This document shows positions 1 to 6,377 of a stretch of DNA of 6,377 nt, one piece after another. The position numbers and the translations under genes were made by a program. Within the stretch, counting starts at the first letter, position 1. The number at the start of each line of letters is the position of its first letter. Under the pieces are notes generated by a model. That model had not been told where the DNA came from, did no database searches, and saw nothing but the letters and a program-made list of their open reading frames with translations. Source of the DNA: Thermoanaerobaculia bacterium (lineage in GTDB: Bacteria > Acidobacteriota > Thermoanaerobaculia > Multivoradales > UBA5704); NCBI GenBank assembly GCA_025937035.1, contig JAICSG010000246.1, forward strand, positions 1-6,377, written 5' to 3'.

Positions 1-2
1 AT

Positions 3-488
3 GGCGCGACGGGAGACCCGGAATCCAAAGACCCTCTGCTGCTGACCCGGAGCGGTGAGACCGTGCTGATCTCAACCCATGCGGTGCCGGCGGGGTTCGG
101 GATCGCTGAAGCCCGCGAGCTCGTCGGCCGTCCCTATTTGCGGGATCACGAGCTCCAGCTCTCGGCGGCGGGGCCGGTTCACATCATCGCCTGCCATAAG
201 ACGTGCGGCGAGTCGCAGGTGGGATCCTTCATGGGCCATCCGGACCTGTTCATCGTGAAGACCCCTTTCGGCTTTTTCGTCGCCGATCTGGTGAGCTTCG
301 TCCAGACGTTCTTCCTCGTCTCCTGCCGCGACGAGACCTCGACGAGGGTGGCATTGCGCCGGATGTTCGATTGGATCGATCAATCGCGCGAGATGGGCCG
401 CATCGCCGCCCGCGGACGCTCCCGCCGGGTCATCCTGGAAGCCGTGGCCCGGGAGATCCAGAAGGCGAGCCAGCCCCAAGCCCGCTGA
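3..488 (+). CDS. Uncharacterised protein, probably 5'-truncated by the window edge
   Basis: I do not recognise this protein. The frame is open from the left edge and stops at TGA 486-488. A GTG at 63, with GGAG at 49-52 ten bases before it, could be the start of a 141-residue protein. The upstream residues (such as GDPESKDPLLLTRSGE) read like natural protein, however, so I favour a gene that begins outside the window. Numbering from the GTG, there is a hydrophobic strand ending in His6, then a cluster with His40, Cys44, His45 and Cys48 (HIIACHKTC). A phenylalanine-rich hydrophobic stretch follows at about 62-86, and then a basic helical C-terminus with several Arg. The spacing of His6 and the Ala-Cys44 pair loosely recalls caspase-fold (CHAT-like) dyads, but this is weak. 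The Cys/His cluster could equally bind metal. The gene is convergent with the efflux operon, ending 5 bases from the regulator's stop, so it is probably not part of it. That it is coding is fairly likely; its function is unknown. Confidence 0.6.
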   Translation, partial: GATGDPESKDPLLLTRSGETVLISTHAVPAGFGIAEARELVGRPYLRDHELQLSAAGPVHIIACHKTCGESQVGSFMGHPDLFIVKTPFGFFVADLVSFVQTFFLVSCRDETSTRVALRRMFDWIDQSREMGRIAARGRSRRVILEAVAREIQKASQPQAR

Positions 489-493
489 CCGGT

Positions 494-901
494 CTACCGC
501 AGCCGTTCCAGCGCCCGCTCCAGGGCGCCGCGGTCGACCTCGGAGAGGATCTCCACGATCTCGTTCCGCACCGATTCCAGCCGCCTGGCGCCGGCGGACT
601 GGCGCTCGCGGCCGAGATCGGTGAGGGCGGCCCGCACGCAGCGGCGGTCCTTGGGGTCCTCCACCCGGCGGACCAGGCCGTCCGCCTCCAGCCGGTCGAC
701 GAGCTGCGAGACGTTCGACCGCACGCAGACGAGCCGGGAGGCCATGTCGCTCAGGGAGAGCGGCTCGTCCGCCGCCGCGAGCTGCTTCAGGGCGCTGTAC
801 TTGGCGACCGAGAGGTCCACCTCGACCAGCGCCGCCTCCAGACGCTCCTCGATCGCCTGCGCCGTCTGCAGGAACAGCCGGATGACCGGATCGTCCTTCA
901 T
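494..901 (-). CDS. MarR-family winged-helix transcriptional regulator
   Basis: A 135-residue protein of typical MarR size, expected to act as a cytoplasmic homodimer binding a palindromic operator and released by a ligand or by oxidation. From the start at 901, residues 1-45 form the N-terminal dimerisation helices. Residues 48-79 carry the helix-turn-helix (LSLSDMASRL, then the recognition helix around SNVSQLVDRLEADGLVRR). The wing holds the family signature DPKDRR at about 82-87, followed by ALTDLG. The C-terminal helices complete the dimer interface. I chose ATG 901 because it overlaps the channel gene's stop as ATGA and has AGGCGG (909-914, reverse strand) seven bases upstream. An in-frame ATG at 919 would add six residues (MAGGAA) with a poorer ribosome site. 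Being last in the efflux operon and translationally coupled to it, it probably regulates that operon and itself; this is inferred. Only two cysteines occur, Cys59 beside the recognition helix and Cys88 in the wing. The stop is TAG. Confidence 0.93.
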   Translation of the reverse strand: MKDDPVIRLFLQTAQAIEERLEAALVEVDLSVAKYSALKQLAAADEPLSLSDMASRLVCVRSNVSQLVDRLEADGLVRRVEDPKDRRCVRAALTDLGRERQSAGARRLESVRNEIVEILSEVDRGALERALERLR

Positions 902-2310
902 GGCTGCGCCGCCTGCCATTGAGCGTCCGTGAGCTTCCAGCCGCCGCCCAGCACCTGGTAGAGCTGCACCAGGGTCGCCAGCCGGTTGTAGCGGGCCTGG
1001 GCCAGCAGGATCTCGGCCGGGAAGAGCTGCTGCTGGGCCTGGAGCACGTCGAGGTAGCTCGAGAGGCCGGCCACGTAGCGGGTGTTGGAAAGGCGGACCG
1101 CCTCCTGATAGGCGTTGACCTCGCGGGCCCGCTCCCGCTCCACGTCCGCGTACTTCTGATAGGCCACCAGCGCCGTGGAGACCTCGTTGAAGGCGTTGGT
1201 CACGTCCCGCTCATAGAGCGCCTTCGCCTGCTCCCAGCGGGCCACGGCCGCCTCGTACTGGAAGCGCAGGCGCCTCCCCTGGAAGACCGGGGTGAGGAGC
1301 CCGGCGCCGATCGACCAGGTCCGCCCGGCCGGAAAGAGCTGGGAAACCTGCGGCGAGATGCTCCCCAGAGCGCCCGTCAGGCTGATCCGGGGGAAGAAGT
1401 CGGCCTGGGCCACCCCCACCTCGGCGTTGGCCGCGACCAGGTTCTGCTCGGCCTCCCGCAGGTCTGGGCGCCGCTGGAGGAGGTCCGAGGGGAGCCCCGG
1501 CGGCACGTCCGGCGGAAGGAATTGACGATCGAGCGCCGCGCCACGGGCGATCGGCCCCGGGTTGCGGCCGAGGAGGAAGGAGAGCTCGTTCTCCACCGCC
1601 ACGATCTGCCGCTCCAGGTCCGGGATGGTGGCCGCGGTCGAGGCGAGCAGGGCCTCGGCGCTGCTGGTCTCCAGGGCCGAGGCGGCCCCTCCCTGGAGCC
1701 TCCGGTTGAACAGGTCGAAAGTCTCCTGGAAGGCGCCGGTGGTCCGGCGGGCGATCTCCAGTTGAAGGTCGAGCTCGCGGAGCTGGAAGTAGCGCGCGGC
1801 CACCTCGGAGACGAGCGAGAGGTAGACCCCGCGCCGCGCCTCCTCCGAGGCCAGATACTGGGCCAGCGCCGCCTCGTTCGAGCGCCGGATGCGCCCCCAG
1901 AGATCGAGCTCCCACGAGGCGTTGACGTTGAGCTGGATCAGCCCCCCGCGCCTCCCCTCGCCCCCGGAGAATTCGGACTGCCGGCCATACCCGGCCTCCG
2001 CCTGCCCCTCGAACGCCGGGAAGGACTGGGCGCGGATGACCCCCGCGTTGGCCCGCGCCTCCTCCACCCGCCAGGCCGCCAGCCGGACGTCGTAGCCGTT
2101 CTTGAGCGCCTCGGCGATCAGACCCTTCAGAACGTCGTCATGGAAGATGTCCCACCAGGCCTGATCGGCGAGCGACGCCGCCTCCGCCGCACCGGTCTGA
2201 CCCCGGTGCTGGGCCGGCGGATTCAGGGCCGGCCGCTGATAGTCGTGGCCGGCGGTGGTGGCGCACCCGGCCAAAGCGACGGCCGCCAGCAAAGCCGCGA
2301 GCCGCCTCAC
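898..2310 (-). CDS. Outer-membrane efflux lipoprotein, NodT/OprM (RND outer membrane factor) family
   Basis: A 470-residue channel subunit of the tripartite pump: a trimeric outer-membrane beta-barrel with a long periplasmic alpha-helical tunnel that receives substrate from the pump and adaptor. The first 16 residues are a short lipoprotein signal (MRRLAALLAAVALAGC) with lipobox LAGC, so Cys16 should be lipidated. The usual N-terminal DYQRP follows at about 23-27. Two outer-membrane efflux repeats follow. Family hallmarks include WELDLWGRIRR at about 133-143, LLQRRPDLREAEQNLVAANA at 277-296, DFFPRISLTG at about 304-313, NTRYVAGLSSYLDVL at about 409-423, and the terminal LYQVLGGGW. The length is normal. 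The start is a GTG that overlaps the pump's TGA by 4 bases and has GGAGG seven bases upstream. The frame stays open far upstream into the pump gene, but that extension is an out-of-frame shadow; the lipoprotein signal fixes the true start. Confidence 0.96.
   Translation of the reverse strand: MRRLAALLAAVALAGCATTAGHDYQRPALNPPAQHRGQTGAAEAASLADQAWWDIFHDDVLKGLIAEALKNGYDVRLAAWRVEEARANAGVIRAQSFPAFEGQAEAGYGRQSEFSGGEGRRGGLIQLNVNASWELDLWGRIRRSNEAALAQYLASEEARRGVYLSLVSEVAARYFQLRELDLQLEIARRTTGAFQETFDLFNRRLQGGAASALETSSAEALLASTAATIPDLERQIVAVENELSFLLGRNPGPIARGAALDRQFLPPDVPPGLPSDLLQRRPDLREAEQNLVAANAEVGVAQADFFPRISLTGALGSISPQVSQLFPAGRTWSIGAGLLTPVFQGRRLRFQYEAAVARWEQAKALYERDVTNAFNEVSTALVAYQKYADVERERAREVNAYQEAVRLSNTRYVAGLSSYLDVLQAQQQLFPAEILLAQARYNRLATLVQLYQVLGGGWKLTDAQWQAAQP
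909..914 (-). promoter_or_regulatory. Probable ribosome binding site of the MarR regulator
   Basis: The reverse strand reads AGGCGG, seven bases before ATG 901 and within the end of the channel gene. It is a weaker match than the sites for the pump and channel, so the regulator may be made at a lower level or depend on ribosomes finishing the channel gene through the ATGA overlap. It supports ATG 901 over ATG 919. Confidence 0.45.
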
Positions 2311-5300
2311 GGCTGGGCCTCCTCGGCCGGCACCAGGGCCGCTTCCTGGGTCCGCTGGGCCCGCTTCCGCTCCGCGCCGCCGAGCCTCTCCACGATCACG
2401 TAGAGGACCGGGATGAGGAACACGGCGAGCAGGGTGGCGGCGAGCATCCCGGCCACCACCACGGTCCCCAGGATCTGGCGCGACACCGCGCCCGCGCCAT
2501 GGGCGATCCACAGCGGCACGCACCCCAGGATGAAGGCGAACGAGGTCATCAGGATGGGCCGCAGACGCAGCCGGGCCCCCTCCAGCGCCGCCTCGGCGAG
2601 CGGCCTGCCTTTCTCGGACTCGGCCTTGGCGAACTCGACGATCAGGATGGCGTTCTTGGCCGCCAGGCCGATCAGCACCACCAGCCCGATCTGCCCGAAC
2701 ACGTCGAAGTCGAAGTGCCGGAGCAGCAGCCCCAGGAAGGCCCCGAAGACCGCCACCGGCACCGAGAGGAGCACGCTGAAGGGCAGCGTCCAGCTCTCGT
2801 AGAGGGCGGCCAGAATCAGGAAGACGAACATCAGCGACAGGATGAACACCCGGCTGGCGCTCCCCGAGGCTTTCTTTTCCTGATAGGAGAGGTCGGCCCA
2901 GTCGTAGCCCATCTCGCGGGGCAGGGTCTGCGCCGCCACCTGCTCCAACGCATCGAGCGCCTGGCCCGAGCTGTAGCCCGGCGCCGCCGAGCCGGTGACC
3001 TGGGCGGCCCGGAAGAGGTTGAAGCGCTGCGTGTACTCCGGACCGGTGGTGGCGCGGATCGTGGTCAGCGCCGAGAGCGGCACCATGTTGCCGTCGTTGT
3101 TGCGCACGTAGAGCTGGCCGACGTCCTCGGGGCGCGTGCGCTCCGTCCCCTCGCCTTGCAGGTAGACGCGCCACTGCCGGCCGAAGCGGTTGAACTGGTT
3201 GACGAACGTGCCGCCCAGGAGAGCCTGCAGGGTCTGGTAGACGTCGGCGATCGGCACCCCCTGCTTCAGCGCCTTGTCGCGGTCGACGTCGACGAAGATC
3301 TGCGGCACCGCGGCGCGGAAGGTGCTGTTGACGTTCTGGAGCTCGGGCCGCTTGCGCGCCGCCTCCAGGAACTTCTGGAGGTTCTGGTTCAGGAAGTCGA
3401 CCGTGCCGCCGCTGCGGTCCTGAATCCACAGCGAGAAACCGCCCGAGGTGCCGAGGCCGGGAATGGCCGGCGGCAGGAAGGCGAACGCGGTCGCCTCCGG
3501 GATCTGGGTGCGGAGCGCGCCGTTCACCTTGTCCGCGATCTCCCTCGACGTGAGCCCGGGGCCCTCCCGCTGGTCCCACGGATCGAGAGTCACGAAGTAG
3601 AAGGCGTTGTAGGACGACGACACGTAGGAGAGCAGGCTGAAGCCCGCCACCGTGTTGTAGTACCGCACCCCCTTGGTGTGGGCCAGGATGCCCTCGATCT
3701 TGCGGCAGACGGCATCCGTCCGCTGGAGCGACGCGGCGTCCGGGAGCTGCACGTTGAGATAGAAGGAGCCCGCGTCCTCGTCCGGCAGGAAGCTGGTGGG
3801 CACCTTCTTGCCGAGCCCGCCCGCCAGCAGAGTGAATCCCAGGAGGATCACCACCGCCAGCACCGCCTTGCGGATCAGGAAGCCGGAGAAGCTGAGATAG
3901 CTCTCCCGGCCGCGGTCGAATACCCGGTTGAAGCCGCCGAAAAAGCGGGCGAGCAGCCCCCGCGACGCCTCGCGGTGCCGCAGCAGCATCGCCGAGAGGG
4001 CCGGCGAGAGCGAGAGCGCGTTGAAGGCCGAGATCAGCACCGAGATGGCGATGGTGAGCGCGAACTGCCGGTTGAGCCGCCCCTGGATGCCCCCCAGGAA
4101 GGCGGCGGGCAGGAACACCGAGGAGAGGATCAGGGCGATGGCCACCACCGGCCCCGACACCTCCTTCATCGCCTGGATGGTGGCGGCCCGTGGCGACATC
4201 CCTTCCTCGATGTGATGCTCCACCGCCTCCACCACCACGATGGCATCGTCCACCACCAGGCCGATCGCCAGCACCAGGCCGAACAGCGAGAGCGAGTTGA
4301 TCGAGAAGCCCAGCAGCGGGAAGACCGCGAAGGTGCCGATCAGCGACACCGGCACGGCGATCAGCGGGATCAGCGTCGCCCGCCAGTTCTGGAGGAACAG
4401 GAAGACGACGAGAATCACCAGCAGCATCGCCTGGCCGAGCGTCTTCAGGATGTCCTGGATCCCGGCCGTGACCTGCCGGGTGGAGTCCACCGAGATGGCG
4501 TAGTCGAGATCGGCGGGGAACCGGGGCTTGAGATCCTCCATCGCCTTGCGGATCCCCGCCGCCACCGCGAGGGCGTTCGAGCCGGGGGCCTGGTAAATGG
4601 CGATAATGCTCGACGGCCGGCCGTTGAAGCGCGCGACCTGTTTGTAGCTCAGGGCGCCCATCTCGATCCGCGCCACGTCCTTCAGGCGCACCGCCGAGCC
4701 GTCCGGGTTCAGGCGCACCACGATGTTGCCGAACTCCTCGGGGGTGGCGAGCCGCCCCTGGGCGCGCACGGTGTAGGTGAATTCCTGCCCCGGCGGCGAC
4801 GGCTCGGCGCCGATCTGCCCCGAGGGGTTCACCGTGTTCTGCGCCTGGACGGCGCGCACCAGGTCCGAGACCGTCAGGCTCAGCTTGGCGAGCTGGTCCG
4901 GCTTCACCCAGATCCGCATCGCGTACTCCGAGGCGCCGAAATTCAGCACCTGGCCCACGCCGGGCACGCGGTAGAGCGCGTCGTTGACGTTGATCAAGGC
5001 ATAGTTGCCGAGGAACAAGGCCGGGTAGGACCCCTTCGGCGAATAGAGCGAGATCAGCATCAGCGGCGTGCCCTGCGTCTTGCGGTAGGTGAGGCCGAAG
5101 GCGTTGACGTCCGCCGGCAGGCTGGGCAGCGCCTGGGTCACCCGGTTCTGGGCGTTGATCTGGTCGGCGTTGCGGTCCGTGCCCACGTCGAAGATCACGC
5201 GCAGGGTGATGGTGCCGTCGTTGGCGTTCACCGACTGCATATAGAGCTCGTCCTCGACGCCGTTCATCTGCTGCTCGAGCGGGGTCGCCACCGACTGCTC

Positions 5301-5471
5301 GACGGTGATCGCGTCGGCGCCCGGGAAAGTGCTCTGGATCTGGATCTGCGGCGGGATGATGTCGGGGTACTGCTCGACGGGCAGCCCGGCCATCGCCACG
5401 AGCCCGAGCAGGACCGTGAGGATCGCGATGACGATCGCGACGATCGGCCGGTCGATGAAAAAACGGGCCAT
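2307..5471 (-). CDS. RND efflux pump permease, HAE1 family (AcrB/MexB/MexF-like)
   Basis: A 1054-residue inner-membrane proton/drug antiporter, full length for the family, expected to act as a trimer that takes hydrophobic substrates from the periplasm or outer leaflet. It opens with the family N-terminus MARFFIDRPIVAIVIAIL (TM1 about 10-30), then a large periplasmic porter/docking loop to about 335, TM2-6 (about 341-497), TM7 (about 535-553), a second periplasmic loop, and TM8-12 (about 873-1027). The proton relay is intact: Asp408 and Asp409 in TM4 (GLVVDDAIVVVE), Lys939 in TM10 (GLAAKNAILIVEFA), and Arg969 and Thr976 in TM11 (RLRPILMTS). The start ATG lies four bases after the adaptor's TAG and has GGGAGGG ten bases upstream. 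The region matching the AcrB switch loop (about 610-628) is rich in Ser, Tyr and Phe rather than Gly. Substrate range cannot be read from sequence. No frameshift or lost key residue is seen. Confidence 0.98.
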   Translation of the reverse strand: MARFFIDRPIVAIVIAILTVLLGLVAMAGLPVEQYPDIIPPQIQIQSTFPGADAITVEQSVATPLEQQMNGVEDELYMQSVNANDGTITLRVIFDVGTDRNADQINAQNRVTQALPSLPADVNAFGLTYRKTQGTPLMLISLYSPKGSYPALFLGNYALINVNDALYRVPGVGQVLNFGASEYAMRIWVKPDQLAKLSLTVSDLVRAVQAQNTVNPSGQIGAEPSPPGQEFTYTVRAQGRLATPEEFGNIVVRLNPDGSAVRLKDVARIEMGALSYKQVARFNGRPSSIIAIYQAPGSNALAVAAGIRKAMEDLKPRFPADLDYAISVDSTRQVTAGIQDILKTLGQAMLLVILVVFLFLQNWRATLIPLIAVPVSLIGTFAVFPLLGFSINSLSLFGLVLAIGLVVDDAIVVVEAVEHHIEEGMSPRAATIQAMKEVSGPVVAIALILSSVFLPAAFLGGIQGRLNRQFALTIAISVLISAFNALSLSPALSAMLLRHREASRGLLARFFGGFNRVFDRGRESYLSFSGFLIRKAVLAVVILLGFTLLAGGLGKKVPTSFLPDEDAGSFYLNVQLPDAASLQRTDAVCRKIEGILAHTKGVRYYNTVAGFSLLSYVSSSYNAFYFVTLDPWDQREGPGLTSREIADKVNGALRTQIPEATAFAFLPPAIPGLGTSGGFSLWIQDRSGGTVDFLNQNLQKFLEAARKRPELQNVNSTFRAAVPQIFVDVDRDKALKQGVPIADVYQTLQALLGGTFVNQFNRFGRQWRVYLQGEGTERTRPEDVGQLYVRNNDGNMVPLSALTTIRATTGPEYTQRFNLFRAAQVTGSAAPGYSSGQALDALEQVAAQTLPREMGYDWADLSYQEKKASGSASRVFILSLMFVFLILAALYESWTLPFSVLLSVPVAVFGAFLGLLLRHFDFDVFGQIGLVVLIGLAAKNAILIVEFAKAESEKGRPLAEAALEGARLRLRPILMTSFAFILGCVPLWIAHGAGAVSRQILGTVVVAGMLAATLLAVFLIPVLYVIVERLGGAERKRAQRTQEAALVPAEEAQP
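2318..2322 (-). promoter_or_regulatory. Ribosome binding site of the outer-membrane channel gene
   Basis: The reverse strand reads GGAGG here, seven bases before the GTG at 2310. It sits inside the last codons of the pump gene. Together with the GTGA stop/start overlap and the lipoprotein signal that follows, it settles the start as this GTG rather than any codon in the long upstream open frame. Confidence 0.75.
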
Positions 5472-5475
5472 GGCG

Positions 5476-6377
5476 CTACTTCCCTCCCGCCATCGACGTC
5501 ATGGGCGAGGTGGACGGCGAGGCCTCGGCCTCCTCCGCCGGGGCCTCCTGCGGGCGGACGGTGATCCCCGGCTTCACCCGCGCGAGCCCCTCGACCACCA
5601 CGCGGTCCCCGGGCCGCAGCCCGGAATCGATCTCCCACAGCTTCCCCACCCGCACGCCGGGCTGGACCGGCCGCATCTGGACCTTGTCGTCGTTGCCCAC
5701 CACCGCCACCTGGTAGCTCCCCTGGAGCTGGCTGACGGCGCGCTGGGGCACCAGGATCGCCCCCTTCTTGACCTCGGTCACCGCGCGTACTTTTCCGTAC
5801 TGCCCGGGCCGCAGGAGGTTCCCGGGATTGGGGAAGACGGCGACGGTGTTGATGGTGCCCGTCTTCACGTCCACCTGCCGATCCGAGAAGAGCACGTGCC
5901 CCTTGTGGGGGAACGTCGAGCCGTCCGCCAGGATCAGCTCGAGATTGTCCTCGCGGGCCGACGGGTCGCTCCGGAGCCGCTCCTGGAGATGGAGATACTC
6001 CTGCTCGCTGAGCGGATAGAGCACGCGGATGGGATCGCACTGCGAGACCGTGGCGAGCACGGTGGAGGGGCTCACGAGATCGCCCACCTGGGCCTGGGAG
6101 GCGCCGGCGATACCGCTGATGGGGGCGGTGACGCGGCTCCAGCCGAGATTGAGGCGGGCCTGATGGACGGCGGCCTGCTTGGCGTCCACCACCGCCTTGG
6201 CGGCGGCCTCGGACGAGAGGGCGTTGTCGAGCTCCTGCTGGCTGACCGCCTTCTGCGCGGCCAGGGGGCGGAAGCGGTTGACGTCCTGCTGAGCCTTGGA
6301 AAGCTGGGCCTGAGCCTGGGCGAGGTCCCCCTGCGTCTGCTGGAGCTGGGCCTGGACCTGCCGGGGATCGATCTCGA
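5476..6377 (-). CDS. RND efflux membrane fusion protein (AcrA/MexA-type periplasmic adaptor), N-terminus cut off
   Basis: The C-terminal 299 residues of the adaptor that links pump and channel in the periplasm. The frame is open to the right edge (first full codon at 6375). An internal GTG at 6192 would cut the hairpin in half and is not the start. The visible part begins in the first lipoyl half with EIDPRQVQAQL. The Gln/Ala-rich coiled-coil hairpin follows (about 8-75, including FRPLAAQKAVSQQELDNA), then the second lipoyl half (LNLGWSRVTAPISG at about 75-88, then GDLVSPSTVLATV). Next come the beta-barrel (from about DPIRVLYPLSEQEYL) and the membrane-proximal domain, ending in GDRVVVEGLARVKPGITV. 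The tail is rich in Ser, Thr, Pro and Met. By comparison with AcrA, roughly 80-100 residues are missing, including the signal sequence, so I cannot tell whether it is a lipoprotein. It is the first visible gene of the operon and ends 4 bases before the pump start. Confidence 0.96.
   Translation of the reverse strand, partial: EIDPRQVQAQLQQTQGDLAQAQAQLSKAQQDVNRFRPLAAQKAVSQQELDNALSSEAAAKAVVDAKQAAVHQARLNLGWSRVTAPISGIAGASQAQVGDLVSPSTVLATVSQCDPIRVLYPLSEQEYLHLQERLRSDPSAREDNLELILADGSTFPHKGHVLFSDRQVDVKTGTINTVAVFPNPGNLLRPGQYGKVRAVTEVKKGAILVPQRAVSQLQGSYQVAVVGNDDKVQMRPVQPGVRVGKLWEIDSGLRPGDRVVVEGLARVKPGITVRPQEAPAEEAEASPSTSPMTSMAGGK
5482..5488 (-). promoter_or_regulatory. Ribosome binding site of the RND pump gene
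   Basis: The reverse strand reads GGGAGGG, ten bases before ATG 5471, embedded in the last Gly-Gly-Lys codons of the adaptor gene. It is the strongest Shine-Dalgarno sequence in the window and suggests the pump can be initiated efficiently as well as by coupling to the adaptor. Confidence 0.75.

Noticed and set aside
1..45. ATG at position 1 opening a 14-codon frame
   Set aside because: It ends at TGA 43-45 after 14 codons, has no visible upstream sequence to judge, and overlaps the more protein-like frame of the left-edge gene.
72..479. A 135-codon minus-strand open frame opposite the left-edge gene
   Set aside because: It is codon-aligned antisense to the plus-strand frame and has the Arg/His/Glu/Asp-rich composition typical of antisense frames in GC-rich DNA. 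The plus-strand product has a more natural mix of hydrophobic strands and helices. As neither strand is recognised, this choice is less certain than the others.
203..922. A 239-codon plus-strand open frame opposite the MarR gene
   Set aside because: It mirrors the MarR codons and runs into the neighbouring gene in a different frame; the product is Arg/Pro/Gly-rich with no recognisable feature, while the MarR signature on the other strand is clear.
919..2403. A 494-codon open frame on the plus strand opposite the channel gene
   Set aside because: Same codon-aligned antisense effect as over the pump; the opposite strand has a lipoprotein signal and clear outer-membrane factor motifs.
2311..3579. 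Possible fusion: the channel's reading frame is open for 423 more codons upstream, inside the pump gene
   Set aside because: The extension has a low-complexity Arg/Gly/Pro/Ala composition and overlaps the conserved C-terminal half of the pump in another frame. The GTG at 2310 has a good ribosome site and is followed directly by a lipoprotein signal.
5424..5456. Repeated GATCG-type units near the start of the pump gene
   Set aside because: These are the Ile-Val-Ala-Ile-Val-Ile-Ala-Ile codons of transmembrane segment 1; the repetition follows from the hydrophobic residues and needs no separate element.
2499..5564. A 1021-codon open frame on the plus strand, opposite the whole RND pump gene
   Set aside because: Its codons are the exact reverse complements of the pump's codons, so it stays open simply because the pump avoids TTA, CTA and TCA codons. 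Its product is rich in Arg, His, Glu, Gln and Gly with no domain, whereas the opposite strand encodes an unmistakable pump.

Overview
The window is a GC-rich bacterial stretch holding most of a tripartite RND drug/solvent efflux operon on the minus strand, plus the 3' part of an unrelated, unrecognised gene converging on it from the left edge. The envelope machinery (periplasmic adaptor, inner-membrane pump, outer-membrane lipoprotein channel) requires a diderm (Gram-negative type) organism. The strong GC bias at third codon positions and the near absence of TTA, CTA and TCA codons fit a high-GC proteobacterium or a high-GC uncultured phylum. The sequence alone does not let me choose between these.

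Layout, left to right: (1) about 3-488, plus strand, the C-terminal part or short whole of an uncharacterised protein; (2) 494-901, minus, a MarR-family regulator; (3) 898-2310, minus, a NodT/OprM-type outer-membrane factor lipoprotein; (4) 2307-5471, minus, a full-length HAE1-type RND permease; (5) 5476 to the right edge, minus, an AcrA/MexA-type membrane fusion protein lacking its N-terminus. There is no gene-free stretch longer than 5 bases, and no RNA gene, mobile element, CRISPR or clear terminator.

Transcription of the operon runs right to left in the order adaptor, pump, channel, regulator. The junctions are very tight: a 4-base gap with a strong Shine-Dalgarno between adaptor and pump, a 4-base GTGA overlap between pump and channel, and a 4-base ATGA overlap between channel and regulator. 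This points to one polycistronic, translationally coupled message. The pump exports substrate using proton motive force, the adaptor bridges the periplasm, and the channel opens to the outside. The regulator, last in the message, probably represses the operon. The promoter and operator must lie beyond the right edge, upstream of the adaptor gene.

This is essentially a conventional efflux operon and I see no convincing new system. The points most worth a second look are the unrecognised protein at the left edge, the placement and cysteines of the MarR regulator, and the unusual switch-loop region of the pump.
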